From: Thermotalea metallivorans
GTDB lineage: Bacteria > Bacillota > Clostridia > Peptostreptococcales > Thermotaleaceae
Reading direction: 5' to 3'
DNA: 64,000 nt
Assembly: GCF_001562415.1 (NCBI RefSeq)
Contig: NZ_LOEE01000031.1
Location: 1-64,000, forward strand
The position numbers and the translations under genes were made by a program. Below are positions 1 to 7,223 of the stretch, one piece after another (position 1 is the first letter of the stretch; the number at the start of each line of letters is the position of its first letter). Under the pieces are notes generated by a model that saw only the letters and a program-made list of their open reading frames with translations, searched no databases and had not been told where the DNA came from.

Positions 1-9
1 ACTAATCAT

Positions 10-85
10 ATCAGACGCCTCCTAGGGTGTTGGTTTGTCATAAGATTAGTATTCCTAGGATTTAGGTGTCTGATTTTGTTATTTT
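10..85 (+). terminator. Probable transcription terminator of an upstream gene
   Basis: Positions 10-20 pair with 64-74 (one G-U pair), and after a 4-nt bulge the self-complementary CCTAGG at 21-26 pairs with 54-59. The descending arm is followed by TTTTGTTATTTT. The long stem plus T-rich tail suits a Rho-independent terminator for a gene left of the window. A competing pairing, 1-7 with 44-50, crosses this stem, so a more complex RNA fold cannot be excluded. Confidence 0.5.
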
Positions 86-104
86 ATGGAATTATTTTTA
101 AATC

Positions 105-131
105 ACTACATTACTTGTAAAGTGGTGTAGT
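105..131. repeat. Small imperfect hairpin
   Basis: ACTACA (105-110) pairs with TGTAGT (126-131) and ACTT (113-116) with AAGT (120-123) around a 3-nt loop, with a symmetric tt/gg mismatch between. It lies just past the stop of the IS110-like fragment and could be part of that element's debris. No T tract follows on the + strand. Function unknown. Confidence 0.35.
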
Positions 132-143
132 TATTGTTCCAAA

Positions 144-230
144 TTATCTTATTTTCTGTTTCTTTCCGTCCTTAAAGCAGGCAGCTATGACCTTTTTATG
201 AACATCTATACTACTTTGTCTACAATCTGG
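144..230 (-). pseudogene. IS110-family transposase N-terminal fragment (remnant)
   Basis: Read on the minus strand, about 28 codons before a TAA (144-146) contain SIDVHKKVIAACFKDGKK. This resembles the start of IS110/IS116 DEDD transposases, whose first catalytic Asp lies in a G-I-D-V-x-K motif near the N-terminus. Only this piece is present, and nothing downstream continues the protein, so it is a decayed remnant. The upstream codons of the same open frame do not look like transposase. The assignment rests on one short motif. Confidence 0.45.
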
Positions 231-297
231 CACTATTTCTGAATAGTGTCTTTTGCAATTTTTTGTTGTTATAGGACATAAAATGATCCTGTTCTTA

Positions 298-306
298 TGA
301 TATAAT
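298..306 (+). promoter_or_regulatory. Extended -10 promoter for rnhB
   Basis: TG-A-TATAAT at 298-306 is a perfect extended -10 element about 30 bp before the rnhB ATG. No good -35 hexamer is seen 17 bp upstream, which is tolerable for extended -10 promoters. It would start the rnhB-ylqG-ylqH-yraN transcript. Confidence 0.5.
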
Positions 307-338
307 AAAATAAATTTTAGCGAAGGGAAAGACAGAAA

Positions 339-1145
339 ATGGAGATCGCAAAATTGAGTGCAAAGGATATTCATCGATGGATGGAGAATATGAAAATAGA
401 GGAAGCGGGAAAATTCATACCTTATTTGTTGAAGGACGCAAGAAATTCTGTGAACAAAATTGGAAAAGACTTAGAAAAAAAGTTGGATCGACATCTCAAA
501 GAAAAAGAACGAATAAAAAAACTATGGCATTATGAAAATGAATTGATCCGCAGCGGAGTAAGGCAAATCGCGGGGATTGATGAAGCGGGAAGGGGTCCCC
601 TTGCCGGTCCCGTGGTAGCAGCTGCTGTAATTTTGCCCCAAGATTTATTCATAGAGGGAATTGATGATTCAAAAAAGATTTCGGAACCGAAAAGGGAAGC
701 TTTATTTGATATCATCCAAGAAAAGGCTATAGCCGTGGGCATCGGCATTGTGGAGAATGAAGTCATTGATCAAATCAACATATTGAATGCTACGAAACTG
801 GCCATGAAAAAGGCAGTGGCAGATCTGAAGGTACAGCCGGAATATTTATTAATTGATGCGGTAAAATTGGCCGATATACATATAAAGCAATATGCCCTGG
901 TGAAGGGGGAAAGTAAAAGCATTTCCATTGCGGCAGCCTCTATTATTGCAAAGGTGACCAGGGATCGAATCATTCGAAAATATGACGAAATGTATCCCCA
1001 ATATGGATTTGCAAAGCATAAGGGATATGGAACGAAGGAGCATTATGAAAGCATTGAAAAATATGGTTTGACGGGTATTCACAGAAAATCTTTCTTAAAA
1101 AAGATAGTAGGTGAAGGACAAAATGCGCATGGATTATCTGAATAA
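339..1145 (+). CDS. rnhB: Ribonuclease HII
   Basis: Endonuclease that cleaves the RNA strand of RNA/DNA hybrids and starts removal of misincorporated ribonucleotides in the cytoplasm. The product has 268 residues. The motif IDEAGRGPLAGPVVAAAVIL carries the paired acidic residues D81-E82; D173 (YLLIDAVK) and D209 (KVTRDR) complete the DEDD set. The ~70-residue N-terminal extension matches that of B. subtilis RnhB, so the full-length start is reasonable. An AAGGGAAAG sequence precedes the ATG. The end of the frame overlaps the next gene's start, indicating translational coupling. In Bacillus the same gene precedes ylqG-ylqH. Confidence 0.95.
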   Translation: MEIAKLSAKDIHRWMENMKIEEAGKFIPYLLKDARNSVNKIGKDLEKKLDRHLKEKERIKKLWHYENELIRSGVRQIAGIDEAGRGPLAGPVVAAAVILPQDLFIEGIDDSKKISEPKREALFDIIQEKAIAVGIGIVENEVIDQINILNATKLAMKKAVADLKVQPEYLLIDAVKLADIHIKQYALVKGESKSISIAAASIIAKVTRDRIIRKYDEMYPQYGFAKHKGYGTKEHYESIEKYGLTGIHRKSFLKKIVGEGQNAHGLSE

Positions 1146-2622
1146 TCTTTTGAAGAGGGCTCAAACTAGGGGTATGGAAATAAAACAGCCTAGTACAGGC
1201 ACTTTGGAAATTATGGCTTTGAAAGAAGGTCAGGTCATAAAAGCAAGAATCGCAAGCATGCTCCATGACATCATGATGCTGGAATTGGAAAATGGAAAGC
1301 TCATGGAAGCCAAATATACGGATATGGCCAGCGGCAATTTGGTTGAGGGGCAGAAATATCAATTTGTGGTAAAAACGGCAAATGACAAGCAAATTGTCAT
1401 TCAACCGGTTTTGGAGGATGTACCGGCTTTTTCAGATGAAGCCCAGGACATTGCCAGATTTTTAGAAAAAATGGGCATGACCCCTGATCAGGAAAAGATT
1501 GAGCTGGTAAAGCAGTTGATAAAATATGAAATTCCCGTAAATGAGAGAATGCTGTATGAGATGAATAAATTAAAACACATTTTTGAAAAATTAAAGGACT
1601 TGTTGGAAAATAATATGGTGAAAATCCATGAGGAGCTGGCTGAAAAGAATATTGAGGAGGTTTTCAAAGGGTTATTGAAAGATGGCTTGCCGATATCTGT
1701 CCGTGCTGATGAAAAACACCCTGATCATGAACATCCTATGAAGAATTTTATTGCGGATGAAGAAGGCATTTATTTTTCGAAGGAGCAAGAACAGGATTTA
1801 GTTTCTGCAAGGAATGGAAAGGTGGCGGGACAGGAATCTACTATTAGATGCAATCTAAATGAAATGAATTATGAAAAATTAGCTTTTTTATGGAAGCATG
1901 GTTTAAAAATGAATATAAAGCATGTGTCCAGTTTTAATGATATTGTATTTCGGAAATTTCCCATAGCCAAACAATTGGAGAGCATCATGGAATTCCTTGC
2001 CGGAGATGAAAATACAGCAGAACTGGCTGAAAAATTTGAACAGACAACCCATAGGCTCAAAGATGGACTGCCCCATCATAAGCGGGATTTGCAGGAAATT
2101 TTGAAGGAATTGTATGCAAAGGCAGAAATGATAAAATATAAATTGGAATCATTAGATATGCATAAACATGGAGATGTGATAAAACAATTGGAAAATCTAA
2201 AAAATGGCATTGATTTTATAGGGAAACTCAATCAATGGCAGACCTTTCTTCAGATACCCATTGCCATAGGAAATGACCAAAAAAACCTAGAAATCTTCAT
2301 AGGCCGAAACAGTAAAAAAAGCAAAAAAATCAATCCCCACGATGTGAAAATATTTGTTTCTTTGGATACAAAAAATATGGATGTGGTACAAGTCCTGGCA
2401 GAAATTCAGGAGAAAACCATTACTTGTAATTTTAGGGTTGCCAATGAGCAAATAAAAAGAATCATCAAAGGATATCAGGAAAAACTGGCAGAGAAACTTA
2501 AAAACCACGGTTTTGTCCATATTTATTTTAAGTATGCCGTTTCCCAAGAAAAATTGAACCTCCTCGATGTGGAAGGGATTGACGCAGACAAAAAGCGAAA
2601 TTTTATTGATTTGAAGGTGTAA
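1123..2622 (+). CDS. YlqG-like protein with FliK/hook-length-control-like C-terminal region
   Basis: A 499-residue hydrophilic protein with no signal peptide. The first ~80 residues look like a small beta-rich domain; the middle is helical and charged. The last ~110 residues (after IFIGRNSKKSK) resemble the C-terminal Flg_hook fold of FliK. It is followed immediately by a FlhB C-terminal-like gene, the natural partner of a FliK-type switch. The start chosen is the ATG at 1123 behind AGGTGAAGG, inside the end of rnhB; GTG at 1111 is in frame but has a poorer site. The arrangement matches ylqG in Bacillus. Function unproven; a link to flagellar-type secretion is inference. Confidence 0.6.
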   Translation: MRMDYLNNLLKRAQTRGMEIKQPSTGTLEIMALKEGQVIKARIASMLHDIMMLELENGKLMEAKYTDMASGNLVEGQKYQFVVKTANDKQIVIQPVLEDVPAFSDEAQDIARFLEKMGMTPDQEKIELVKQLIKYEIPVNERMLYEMNKLKHIFEKLKDLLENNMVKIHEELAEKNIEEVFKGLLKDGLPISVRADEKHPDHEHPMKNFIADEEGIYFSKEQEQDLVSARNGKVAGQESTIRCNLNEMNYEKLAFLWKHGLKMNIKHVSSFNDIVFRKFPIAKQLESIMEFLAGDENTAELAEKFEQTTHRLKDGLPHHKRDLQEILKELYAKAEMIKYKLESLDMHKHGDVIKQLENLKNGIDFIGKLNQWQTFLQIPIAIGNDQKNLEIFIGRNSKKSKKINPHDVKIFVSLDTKNMDVVQVLAEIQEKTITCNFRVANEQIKRIIKGYQEKLAEKLKNHGFVHIYFKYAVSQEKLNLLDVEGIDADKKRNFIDLKV

Positions 2623-2628
2623 AAGTGT

Positions 2629-2910
2629 ATGAAGGAGAAAAAGGAAATTGCCACAGCCTTGAAATATGAGGCAAATAAGGACGGGGCTCCCCAACTTATT
2701 GCGAAAGGGCAAGGAGATATTGCCCGAAAAATTAAAGAAATTGCTCGGGAATTGAATATTCCTACCTATCAAGATGAAAAATTGGCAAGGCAACTGTATC
2801 ATCTGTCTTTGGGGGAGGAAATTCCGCCGGAACTATACCAGGTAGTTGCAGAAATACTGGCATTTATTGTGGAATTGGATATGAAAGAGGATGGACCCGA
2901 TGACCGGTAG
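2629..2910 (+). CDS. ylqH: Stand-alone FlhB C-terminal domain protein (YlqH/FlhX type)
   Basis: A 93-residue protein homologous to the cytoplasmic C-terminal half of the export switch protein FlhB. It has ALKYEANKDGAPQLIAKGQGD, then the family's late motif with L-A-R-x-L-Y and P-P-E-L-Y-Q-V-V-A-E-I-L-A-F. Compare the true FlhB at 33690, which ends with the same PPDLYQAVAEVLAYVY pattern. The autocleavage tetrapeptide NPTH is missing because the protein starts just after that point, so it mimics the cleaved C-terminal fragment. It has no membrane segments. It lies 7 bp after the FliK-like gene and overlaps yraN by 20 bp. In Bacillus and relatives such proteins may partly stand in for the cleaved FlhB fragment. 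Confidence 0.85.
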   Translation: MKEKKEIATALKYEANKDGAPQLIAKGQGDIARKIKEIARELNIPTYQDEKLARQLYHLSLGEEIPPELYQVVAEILAFIVELDMKEDGPDDR

Positions 2911-3259
2911 AAGAAGGGAAATAGGTATATTTGGTGAAAAAGCCGCTGTGAAATATCTATCGGGTCATGGTTATGCCATCATCGAAACAAATTACCGTTG
3001 CAAGCTGGGAGAAATAGACATTATCGCCAAGGAAAAGGAAACTTATGTATTTATTGAGGTCAAGACCAGATCCAATGGATCCTATGGCAGACCCGCCGAA
3101 GCAATAAATTTCAAAAAGCAAAGCCACCTTTACAAAGCGGCCCAAATGTATATTCAATCTAAAAGATTGTTCCATTATGATTTTCGATTCGATGCCATCG
3201 AAATTATTGGCTCTGCAGATAGAATAACGGAAATAAACCATATAAAAAATATTTTTTAG
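2891..3259 (+). CDS. yraN: UPF0102 family endonuclease-like protein YraN
   Basis: A 122-residue member of the YraN/UPF0102 family with a PD-(D/E)XK nuclease-like core. The signature GEIDIIAKEKETYVFIEVKTR holds the predicted metal ligands (E/D, then E-V-K), and G-R-R-x-E-x-G near the start is also typical. No biochemical role is firmly established for the family, which often lies beside rnhB, yifB and dprA as here. Either ATG at 2891 or 2900 could be used; both lie inside the end of the FlhX gene. It is the last gene before the accessory region. Confidence 0.88.
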   Translation: MDPMTGRRREIGIFGEKAAVKYLSGHGYAIIETNYRCKLGEIDIIAKEKETYVFIEVKTRSNGSYGRPAEAINFKKQSHLYKAAQMYIQSKRLFHYDFRFDAIEIIGSADRITEINHIKNIF

Positions 3260-3305
3260 GTTTTGTGTATATGAGCAACTGACTTTGCAGGGAAATATTT
3301 CTCGT

Positions 3306-3437
3306 TTTTTTATAACACATAGGAAATTATGTACTTTTTATAATACTTTTTATAAATTGTAGATAAATCATGATTTCCGTCATGTGTTTCAACAAAATCT
3401 TCCTTCAAATCTTCCAATGAAAGACTTTGTTATTTTT
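3306..3437. repeat. Palindromic MITE-like repeat, copy A (inverted relative to copy B)
   Basis: The segment is the reverse complement of 7218-7338 with scattered substitutions and a ~12-bp length difference. It starts with TTTTTTATAACA (3306-3317), the same terminal sequence that bounds copy B; the other end (TGTTATTTTT, to 3437) is slightly decayed. Two internal hairpins are kept: 3391-3403 with 3419-3431, and GGAAAT near 3322 with ATTTCC near 3373. Its position between yraN and the metallophosphatase, plus a second copy 3.8 kb away, suggests a non-autonomous mobile palindrome. The minus strand also carries a short peptide frame shared with copy B. Confidence 0.65.
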
Positions 3438-3477
3438 CAAGTCGGTTGCTTAGGTTATAGATGGAAAGGTGAATCAG

Positions 3478-4074
3478 ATGGGAGAATTATGGAAAGTTTT
3501 ATATTATTTAACCGGTGGTATATATATACCAAATGAAATAAAAGATTCCTCTGTGAAAATATTGCATATAAGTGATACGCCATCGATGATTTATAACGAT
3601 CTCATAGGACTTGTAAAGATTGTAAAGCCCCATATACTCATTCATACGGGAGATATCGTGGATGACGTAAAGCTGGAATTGCTGCCCCAGCATGTTCAAA
3701 AATATAAAGCCAGGGCCAATTATTTCTTGAAGGCCCTAAGCCATCATGTGCAGGATCGAATGATTATTGCTTTGGGAAACCATGATCATAGAGAAGTATT
3801 ACATCCTATACCCCATATGGAGGTTTATGAAGAAGGAAAGGTCCTTGAACTTTATGGCATGAAAATCGGACTGGCCCATCGGTGCGAGCGGCTTCCCGAG
3901 ACATGCGATTTTTATATGTATGGACATTGTAAAACATGTATAGGGGATGAAAGTTATTTAAATGGAATCCATCACATAAACATTATAAAGGTAGAGAATC
4001 GAGAAGTAATTAAACTGTTCTATCCTTCAGGAACAGATGATTATCGGCTAAGGAGGAGCAAAATGGGGATATAA
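3478..4074 (+). CDS. Calcineurin-like metallophosphoesterase, degenerate active site
   Basis: A protein of 198 residues from the ATG at 3478, which follows AAAGGTGA with 7-nt spacing; an in-frame GTG at 3469 is less likely. Blocks of the calcineurin-like phosphoesterase fold are visible in order: ILHISDTP, ILIHTGDIVDD, IIALGNHDH, KIGLAHRCE and MYGHCKTC. The metal-binding Asp and His of GD and GNHD are kept, but the usual D-x-H of block 1 is D-T-P and the usual G-H-T-H of the last block is G-H-C-K, so some metal ligands are replaced. It is closest in layout to YfcE/MJ0936-type proteins. Substrate unknown; activity may be altered or lost. It is isolated between a palindromic repeat and an IS607 element. 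Confidence 0.7.
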   Translation: MGELWKVLYYLTGGIYIPNEIKDSSVKILHISDTPSMIYNDLIGLVKIVKPHILIHTGDIVDDVKLELLPQHVQKYKARANYFLKALSHHVQDRMIIALGNHDHREVLHPIPHMEVYEEGKVLELYGMKIGLAHRCERLPETCDFYMYGHCKTCIGDESYLNGIHHINIIKVENREVIKLFYPSGTDDYRLRRSKMGI

Positions 4075-4075
4075 C

Positions 4076-4110
4076 GTGACAGCGTGACAGGGGACGGTTC
4101 TTTGTCACGG
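4076..4110. repeat. REP-like palindrome (GTGACA...TGTCAC)
   Basis: GTGACA (4084-4089) and TGTCAC (4103-4108) flank the core GGGGACGGTTCTT, with an extra GTGAC at 4076-4080. This word type recurs in many clostridial genomes as an interspersed palindrome, often thought to be moved by REP-associated tyrosine transposases (recollection, not a search). It directly follows the phosphoesterase stop and could end its transcript. Confidence 0.5.
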
Positions 4111-4172
4111 GGCTACCGAGAATAAGGGGGGGCGAAATAACTGTTAGATAATATTTATAAAATTATATAAAA

Positions 4173-4219
4173 CTCTATATACAATTTGCAATTTTTTCAT
4201 GATATTATTGTATATAGAG
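4173..4219. promoter_or_regulatory. 13-bp perfect inverted repeat upstream of tnpA
   Basis: CTCTATATACAAT (4173-4185) is repeated in inverse as ATTGTATATAGAG (4207-4219), separated by 21 bp. The right arm ends at GAGGTG, the tnpA ribosome binding site. The spacing suits a binding site for the element's MerR-like DNA-binding domain, or a hairpin that masks the ribosome binding site. Both readings are inference. Confidence 0.5.
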
Positions 4220-4228
4220 GTGATATTA

Positions 4229-4836
4229 ATGAAATATTACAGCATTGGAGAATTTGCAAAACTAATAGCTAAAACACAACAAACATTAAGAAATTAGGAT
4301 AAAAGTGGATACTTAAAGCCTGCTTATATAGCACCGTCGGGTTTTAGGTATTATTCAGATGAGCAACTTAATCAAATTCTTGGCATAAACAAAAAAATAC
4401 AAATAAAAAAGTGATAGGATATTGCAGAGTTTTAAGTCAAAAACAAAAAGACGATTTAGAAAGACAGATGCAATATGTTAGAGAGTACATGATCGCCAAA
4501 GGTTATCAATTTGAAATAATAACTGATATAGGAAGTGGAATTAATTATAACAAAAATGGTTTAAACAAACTTATCGATATGATAACCAATGGAGAAATTG
4601 AAAAAATAGTAGTTTTGTATAAAGATAGACTTGTTCGATTTGGATTTGAGCTTATAGAAAATATATGCAACAAATATGGAACTACTATTGAAATAATAGA
4701 TACTACAGAAAAAACAGAAGAGCAAGAACTTGTAGAAGATTTGGTGCAAATAATAACAATATTTAGTTGTAAGCTTCAAGGTCAAAGAGCCAATAAAGCC
4801 AAGAAGATGATTAAGGAGCTGACTGAAAATGATTAA
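4229..4836 (+). pseudogene. tnpA: IS607-family serine recombinase TnpA, inactivated
   Basis: The N-terminal MerR-like helix-turn-helix starts MKYYSIGEFAKLIAKTQQTL but meets TAG at 4295-4297, where the family has Trp (TGG). Reading through continues SGYLKPAYIAPSGFRYYS to a frame change in the A-rich stretch at 4391-4410. The catalytic half then reads on from GTG 4411 as VIGYCRV...SQKQKDDLERQ to TGA at 4836. In the catalytic motif the residue after C-R-V is Leu (TTA, 4432-4434) where serine recombinases carry the nucleophilic Ser, possibly from a TCA-to-TTA change. The stop, the frameshift and the lost nucleophile each suggest inactivation. Its end overlaps tnpB by 8 bp. Confidence 0.85.
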
Positions 4837-6013
4837 AACATACAAGGTTATGTTACTACCAAACAATAAACAAAGAACAAAACTATTTGAATGTGCTGGA
4901 GTTGCAAGATGGGCATACAACTGGGCATTAGAACAACAACAAACTAACTATAAAAATGGTGGTAAGTTTTTAAGTGATGGTGAACTTAGAAAAAAGTTAA
5001 CTGAGCTTAAACAAACAGAAGAATATACTTGGCTTAACAACTATTCAAACAATATCACAAAACAAGCCATAAAAGATGCTTCCATAGCTTTTAAGAATTT
5101 CTTTGAAGGTCGAGCTAAATTTCCAAAGTTCAAATCTAAGAAAAGAAGTGAAATAGGTTTTTATCAAGATACAGATAAAATAGTTGTAACGGATACTGAT
5201 GTAAAGTTAGAAAAGCTAACTACATCTAAAAAGAAAAATAAACAAAAACTAAATTGGATTAGGTTAGCTGAAAAAGGTAAGATACCGATAGGCGAAAATA
5301 TCAAATATTCTAACCCAAGAATAACATTTAATGGACTTCATTGGTGGCTAAGCGTTGGAATAGAAGAAAAGGAAATAAAAAATGACAAATATACAGAAGG
5401 AATAGGCATAGATTTAGGCGTAAAAGATCTAGCAATAGTAAGCAATGGACAAAAGTTCACAAACATAAACAAATCATCAAAGGTTAAAAAATTAGAAAAG
5501 AGACTTAAAAAATTACAAAGAAAATTATCTAAAAAATATGAATTAAACAAAATGAAAACCGAAGGAGGTGAATGCCGTTACAGAAAAACTAAAAACATTA
5601 AAAAATTAGAAATCCTTGTTCTAAAAGAACGAAGAAGGCTTAAAAACATAAGGCATAATTACATCCATCAAATAACTGCATCTTTGGTGAGAACCAAACC
5701 AGCGTATGTAGTTATGGAAAGCCTAAATACTAGTGGAATGTTGAAGAATAAGAAATTATCAAAATCAATACAAGAACAGTTATTCCACGAATTAAAAAGA
5801 CAAATAGAATATAAATGTGCCTGGAATAGAATTAAGTTTATACTTGCAGATAGATTTTATCCTTCAAGTAAAACTTGTAGCAACTGTGGCAGTATAAAGG
5901 ACAAATTATCTCTATCAGAAAGAGTTTTTACATGTGAAGAATGTGGCTATAGAATAGATAGGGACTTAAATGCAAGTATAAACCTAGAGAATTATGGCAA
6001 ATCAATAGCATAG
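4829..6013 (+). CDS. tnpB: TnpB, IS607-associated RNA-guided nuclease
   Basis: A 394-residue full-length TnpB, the ancestor class of Cas12. It opens with an OrfB-type helix-turn-helix region (YKVMLLPNNKQRTKLFECAG). The RuvC-like residues are all present: D195 in GIDLGVKD, E297 in VVMESLNTSG and D379 in DRDLNASINL. A zinc ribbon of the C-S-N-C-G / C-E-E-C-G type sits at ~350-370. No stop or frameshift is seen although the partner tnpA is dead. TnpB proteins use an omega RNA from the element's right end to cut DNA at target-adjacent motifs, which helps the element persist. Whether this copy still has that role, or a host role, cannot be read from sequence. Confidence 0.92.
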   Translation: MIKTYKVMLLPNNKQRTKLFECAGVARWAYNWALEQQQTNYKNGGKFLSDGELRKKLTELKQTEEYTWLNNYSNNITKQAIKDASIAFKNFFEGRAKFPKFKSKKRSEIGFYQDTDKIVVTDTDVKLEKLTTSKKKNKQKLNWIRLAEKGKIPIGENIKYSNPRITFNGLHWWLSVGIEEKEIKNDKYTEGIGIDLGVKDLAIVSNGQKFTNINKSSKVKKLEKRLKKLQRKLSKKYELNKMKTEGGECRYRKTKNIKKLEILVLKERRRLKNIRHNYIHQITASLVRTKPAYVVMESLNTSGMLKNKKLSKSIQEQLFHELKRQIEYKCAWNRIKFILADRFYPSSKTCSNCGSIKDKLSLSERVFTCEECGYRIDRDLNASINLENYGKSIA

Positions 6014-6185
6014 CACATAAAGCCACTATTGATATGTACCCATACGTTGGTGGGGAATTTAAGCCTTTGGAGTGTCAGAGAAACACAAGTAGGTTTATCT
6101 GAAAGTGGACACGATGAACAAGGAAGGAAACATAGACTTTATAAGGTTTCCTGATCACTTTATAAAGTTTTATAAGTTTTCTGTA
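5990..6185 (+). ncRNA. Probable omega RNA (reRNA) of the IS607/TnpB element
   Basis: The ~180 bp after the tnpB stop have no open frame but look like the structured right end from which TnpB guide RNAs arise. They are G-rich and stem-forming, with GTTGGTGGGGAATTTAAGCC and later CACGATGAACAAGGAAGG. After these come TTTATAA-type repeats near the element end. In studied cases the RNA overlaps the tnpB 3' end and its guide is the ~16-20 nt just outside the right end. Both ends given here are estimates. Confidence 0.55.
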
Positions 6186-6196
6186 ACGGGTAATCA

Positions 6197-7207
6197 ATGA
6201 TATCAATTTTTAGAAATGGACCGAAAATGCTTGTATTCAATAGCTCTCACATGGATGCGCTGACGAAGATAATGATTGAACATTTTCATGGAGTAGTGGC
6301 AGACATTGACAGTGCCTTTGAAATTTCCGGGGAGGACGATACGATTGTTTTTTTGACGGATCCAGGGAAGAAAAAAGCAGAACTTTCCGATGTAAAATCA
6401 ACGATTGTTGTCCCCTTGCCATCGGATGATTTATTTTCAGCCCTTATCAATATAAAGGCAACTCAGTATATTGAAGATTCTCATATATCTCCAGGGCTGC
6501 TGATTATGCGGACGGTAGGAGATCATGAAAAGATCATTGAAAGTGTTTGTGAGACCTATCATGGACAAATTCTTTCTTTTAGCGAATGTCTCAATAGGGG
6601 AACATCCAACCAGACAATCATTAGCTTTACAAATCAGCCTGTCAATAGAAAATTAAGCCTGAAAGATATCCATCCAAAGCATGTTTTGGTTGACATGGAT
6701 GTCCATAAACTCTATAGAAAGATGCGAAGCCAAGTTTTGCGATTTTTTAATGAAGGTTTTCAGGATAAGAATTGGTACGATCTTGAGATACGAATTTATG
6801 ACAGATACAGTCAATATATGAATCACTATGAAAGACTGTCCTTTGTTTTAGATGTGCTGGATGTGGGATTAATATTGGGTGAATCATGGGGAAAAGATCA
6901 TCCCAGATTTCTCATGTCGGTTATGGTTTATCAGATCAGGCTGTTTACCCTTCTGGATCCTATTGAAATAAAAAGGATTCTTATAGGCTTGGAACACCTG
7001 GAGGATGGAACGAGAATCATTGATTTGGATTTAATATACAAAGGAAATAAAATAGAATGGCCCAGGGCAATAGAGAAAAACAATACAGCGAAAAGCAGAA
7101 ATGAGCTGGGGAAAACCTATCGGGGGGAGATATTGAAAAAGCTGGATAAAGAAGAAAAAGCCCTGCTGCAGGAGATGGAGAAAAAAATATTAAAATCAAG
7201 ATACTAA
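6197..7207 (+). CDS. Hypothetical protein, unknown family
   Basis: A 336-residue soluble protein that I do not recognise. It has no signal peptide or membrane segment. The first ~150 residues alternate short strands and helices (MLVFNSSHMDALTKIMIEHF; TIVFLTDPGKKK; STIVVPLPSDD). A helical middle (~190-260) is rich in Tyr, Asp and Arg, and the Lys/Glu-rich C-terminus may be coiled coil. No clear ribosome binding site precedes the ATG at 6197, which lies only a few bases beyond the IS607 right end, so the native promoter or N-terminus may have been displaced; the internal ATGs at 6227 and 6251 are alternatives. A terminator-like hairpin follows the stop. Confidence 0.7.
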   Translation: MISIFRNGPKMLVFNSSHMDALTKIMIEHFHGVVADIDSAFEISGEDDTIVFLTDPGKKKAELSDVKSTIVVPLPSDDLFSALINIKATQYIEDSHISPGLLIMRTVGDHEKIIESVCETYHGQILSFSECLNRGTSNQTIISFTNQPVNRKLSLKDIHPKHVLVDMDVHKLYRKMRSQVLRFFNEGFQDKNWYDLEIRIYDRYSQYMNHYERLSFVLDVLDVGLILGESWGKDHPRFLMSVMVYQIRLFTLLDPIEIKRILIGLEHLEDGTRIIDLDLIYKGNKIEWPRAIEKNNTAKSRNELGKTYRGEILKKLDKEEKALLQEMEKKILKSRY

Positions 7208-7223
7208 CTAAGCTTGATTTTTT
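7192..7223 (+). terminator. AT-rich terminator after the 6197 gene
   Basis: AAAATCAAG (7192-7200) pairs with CTTGATTTT (7213-7221) around a 12-nt loop containing the TAA stop of the preceding gene, then TTT. The stem is weak because it is AT-rich. Its T tract overlaps the end of repeat copy B. Confidence 0.45.

Larger units (their letters stand above)
4125..6190 (+). mobile_element. IS607-type insertion sequence (boundaries approximate)
   Basis: The element contains a decayed IS607 serine transposase gene, an overlapping intact tnpB and a downstream non-coding right end, the standard IS607 order. IS607 elements have no terminal inverted repeats and insert next to GG, so the ends cannot be fixed from one copy. 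The left end probably lies within or just after the G-run at 4126-4132. The right end lies before the next gene at 6197. TTTATAA-type words occur in the left end (4152-4170) and three times in the right end (6139-6180), and may be transposase-binding repeats. It separates the phosphoesterase from the unknown gene at 6197. Confidence 0.75.
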
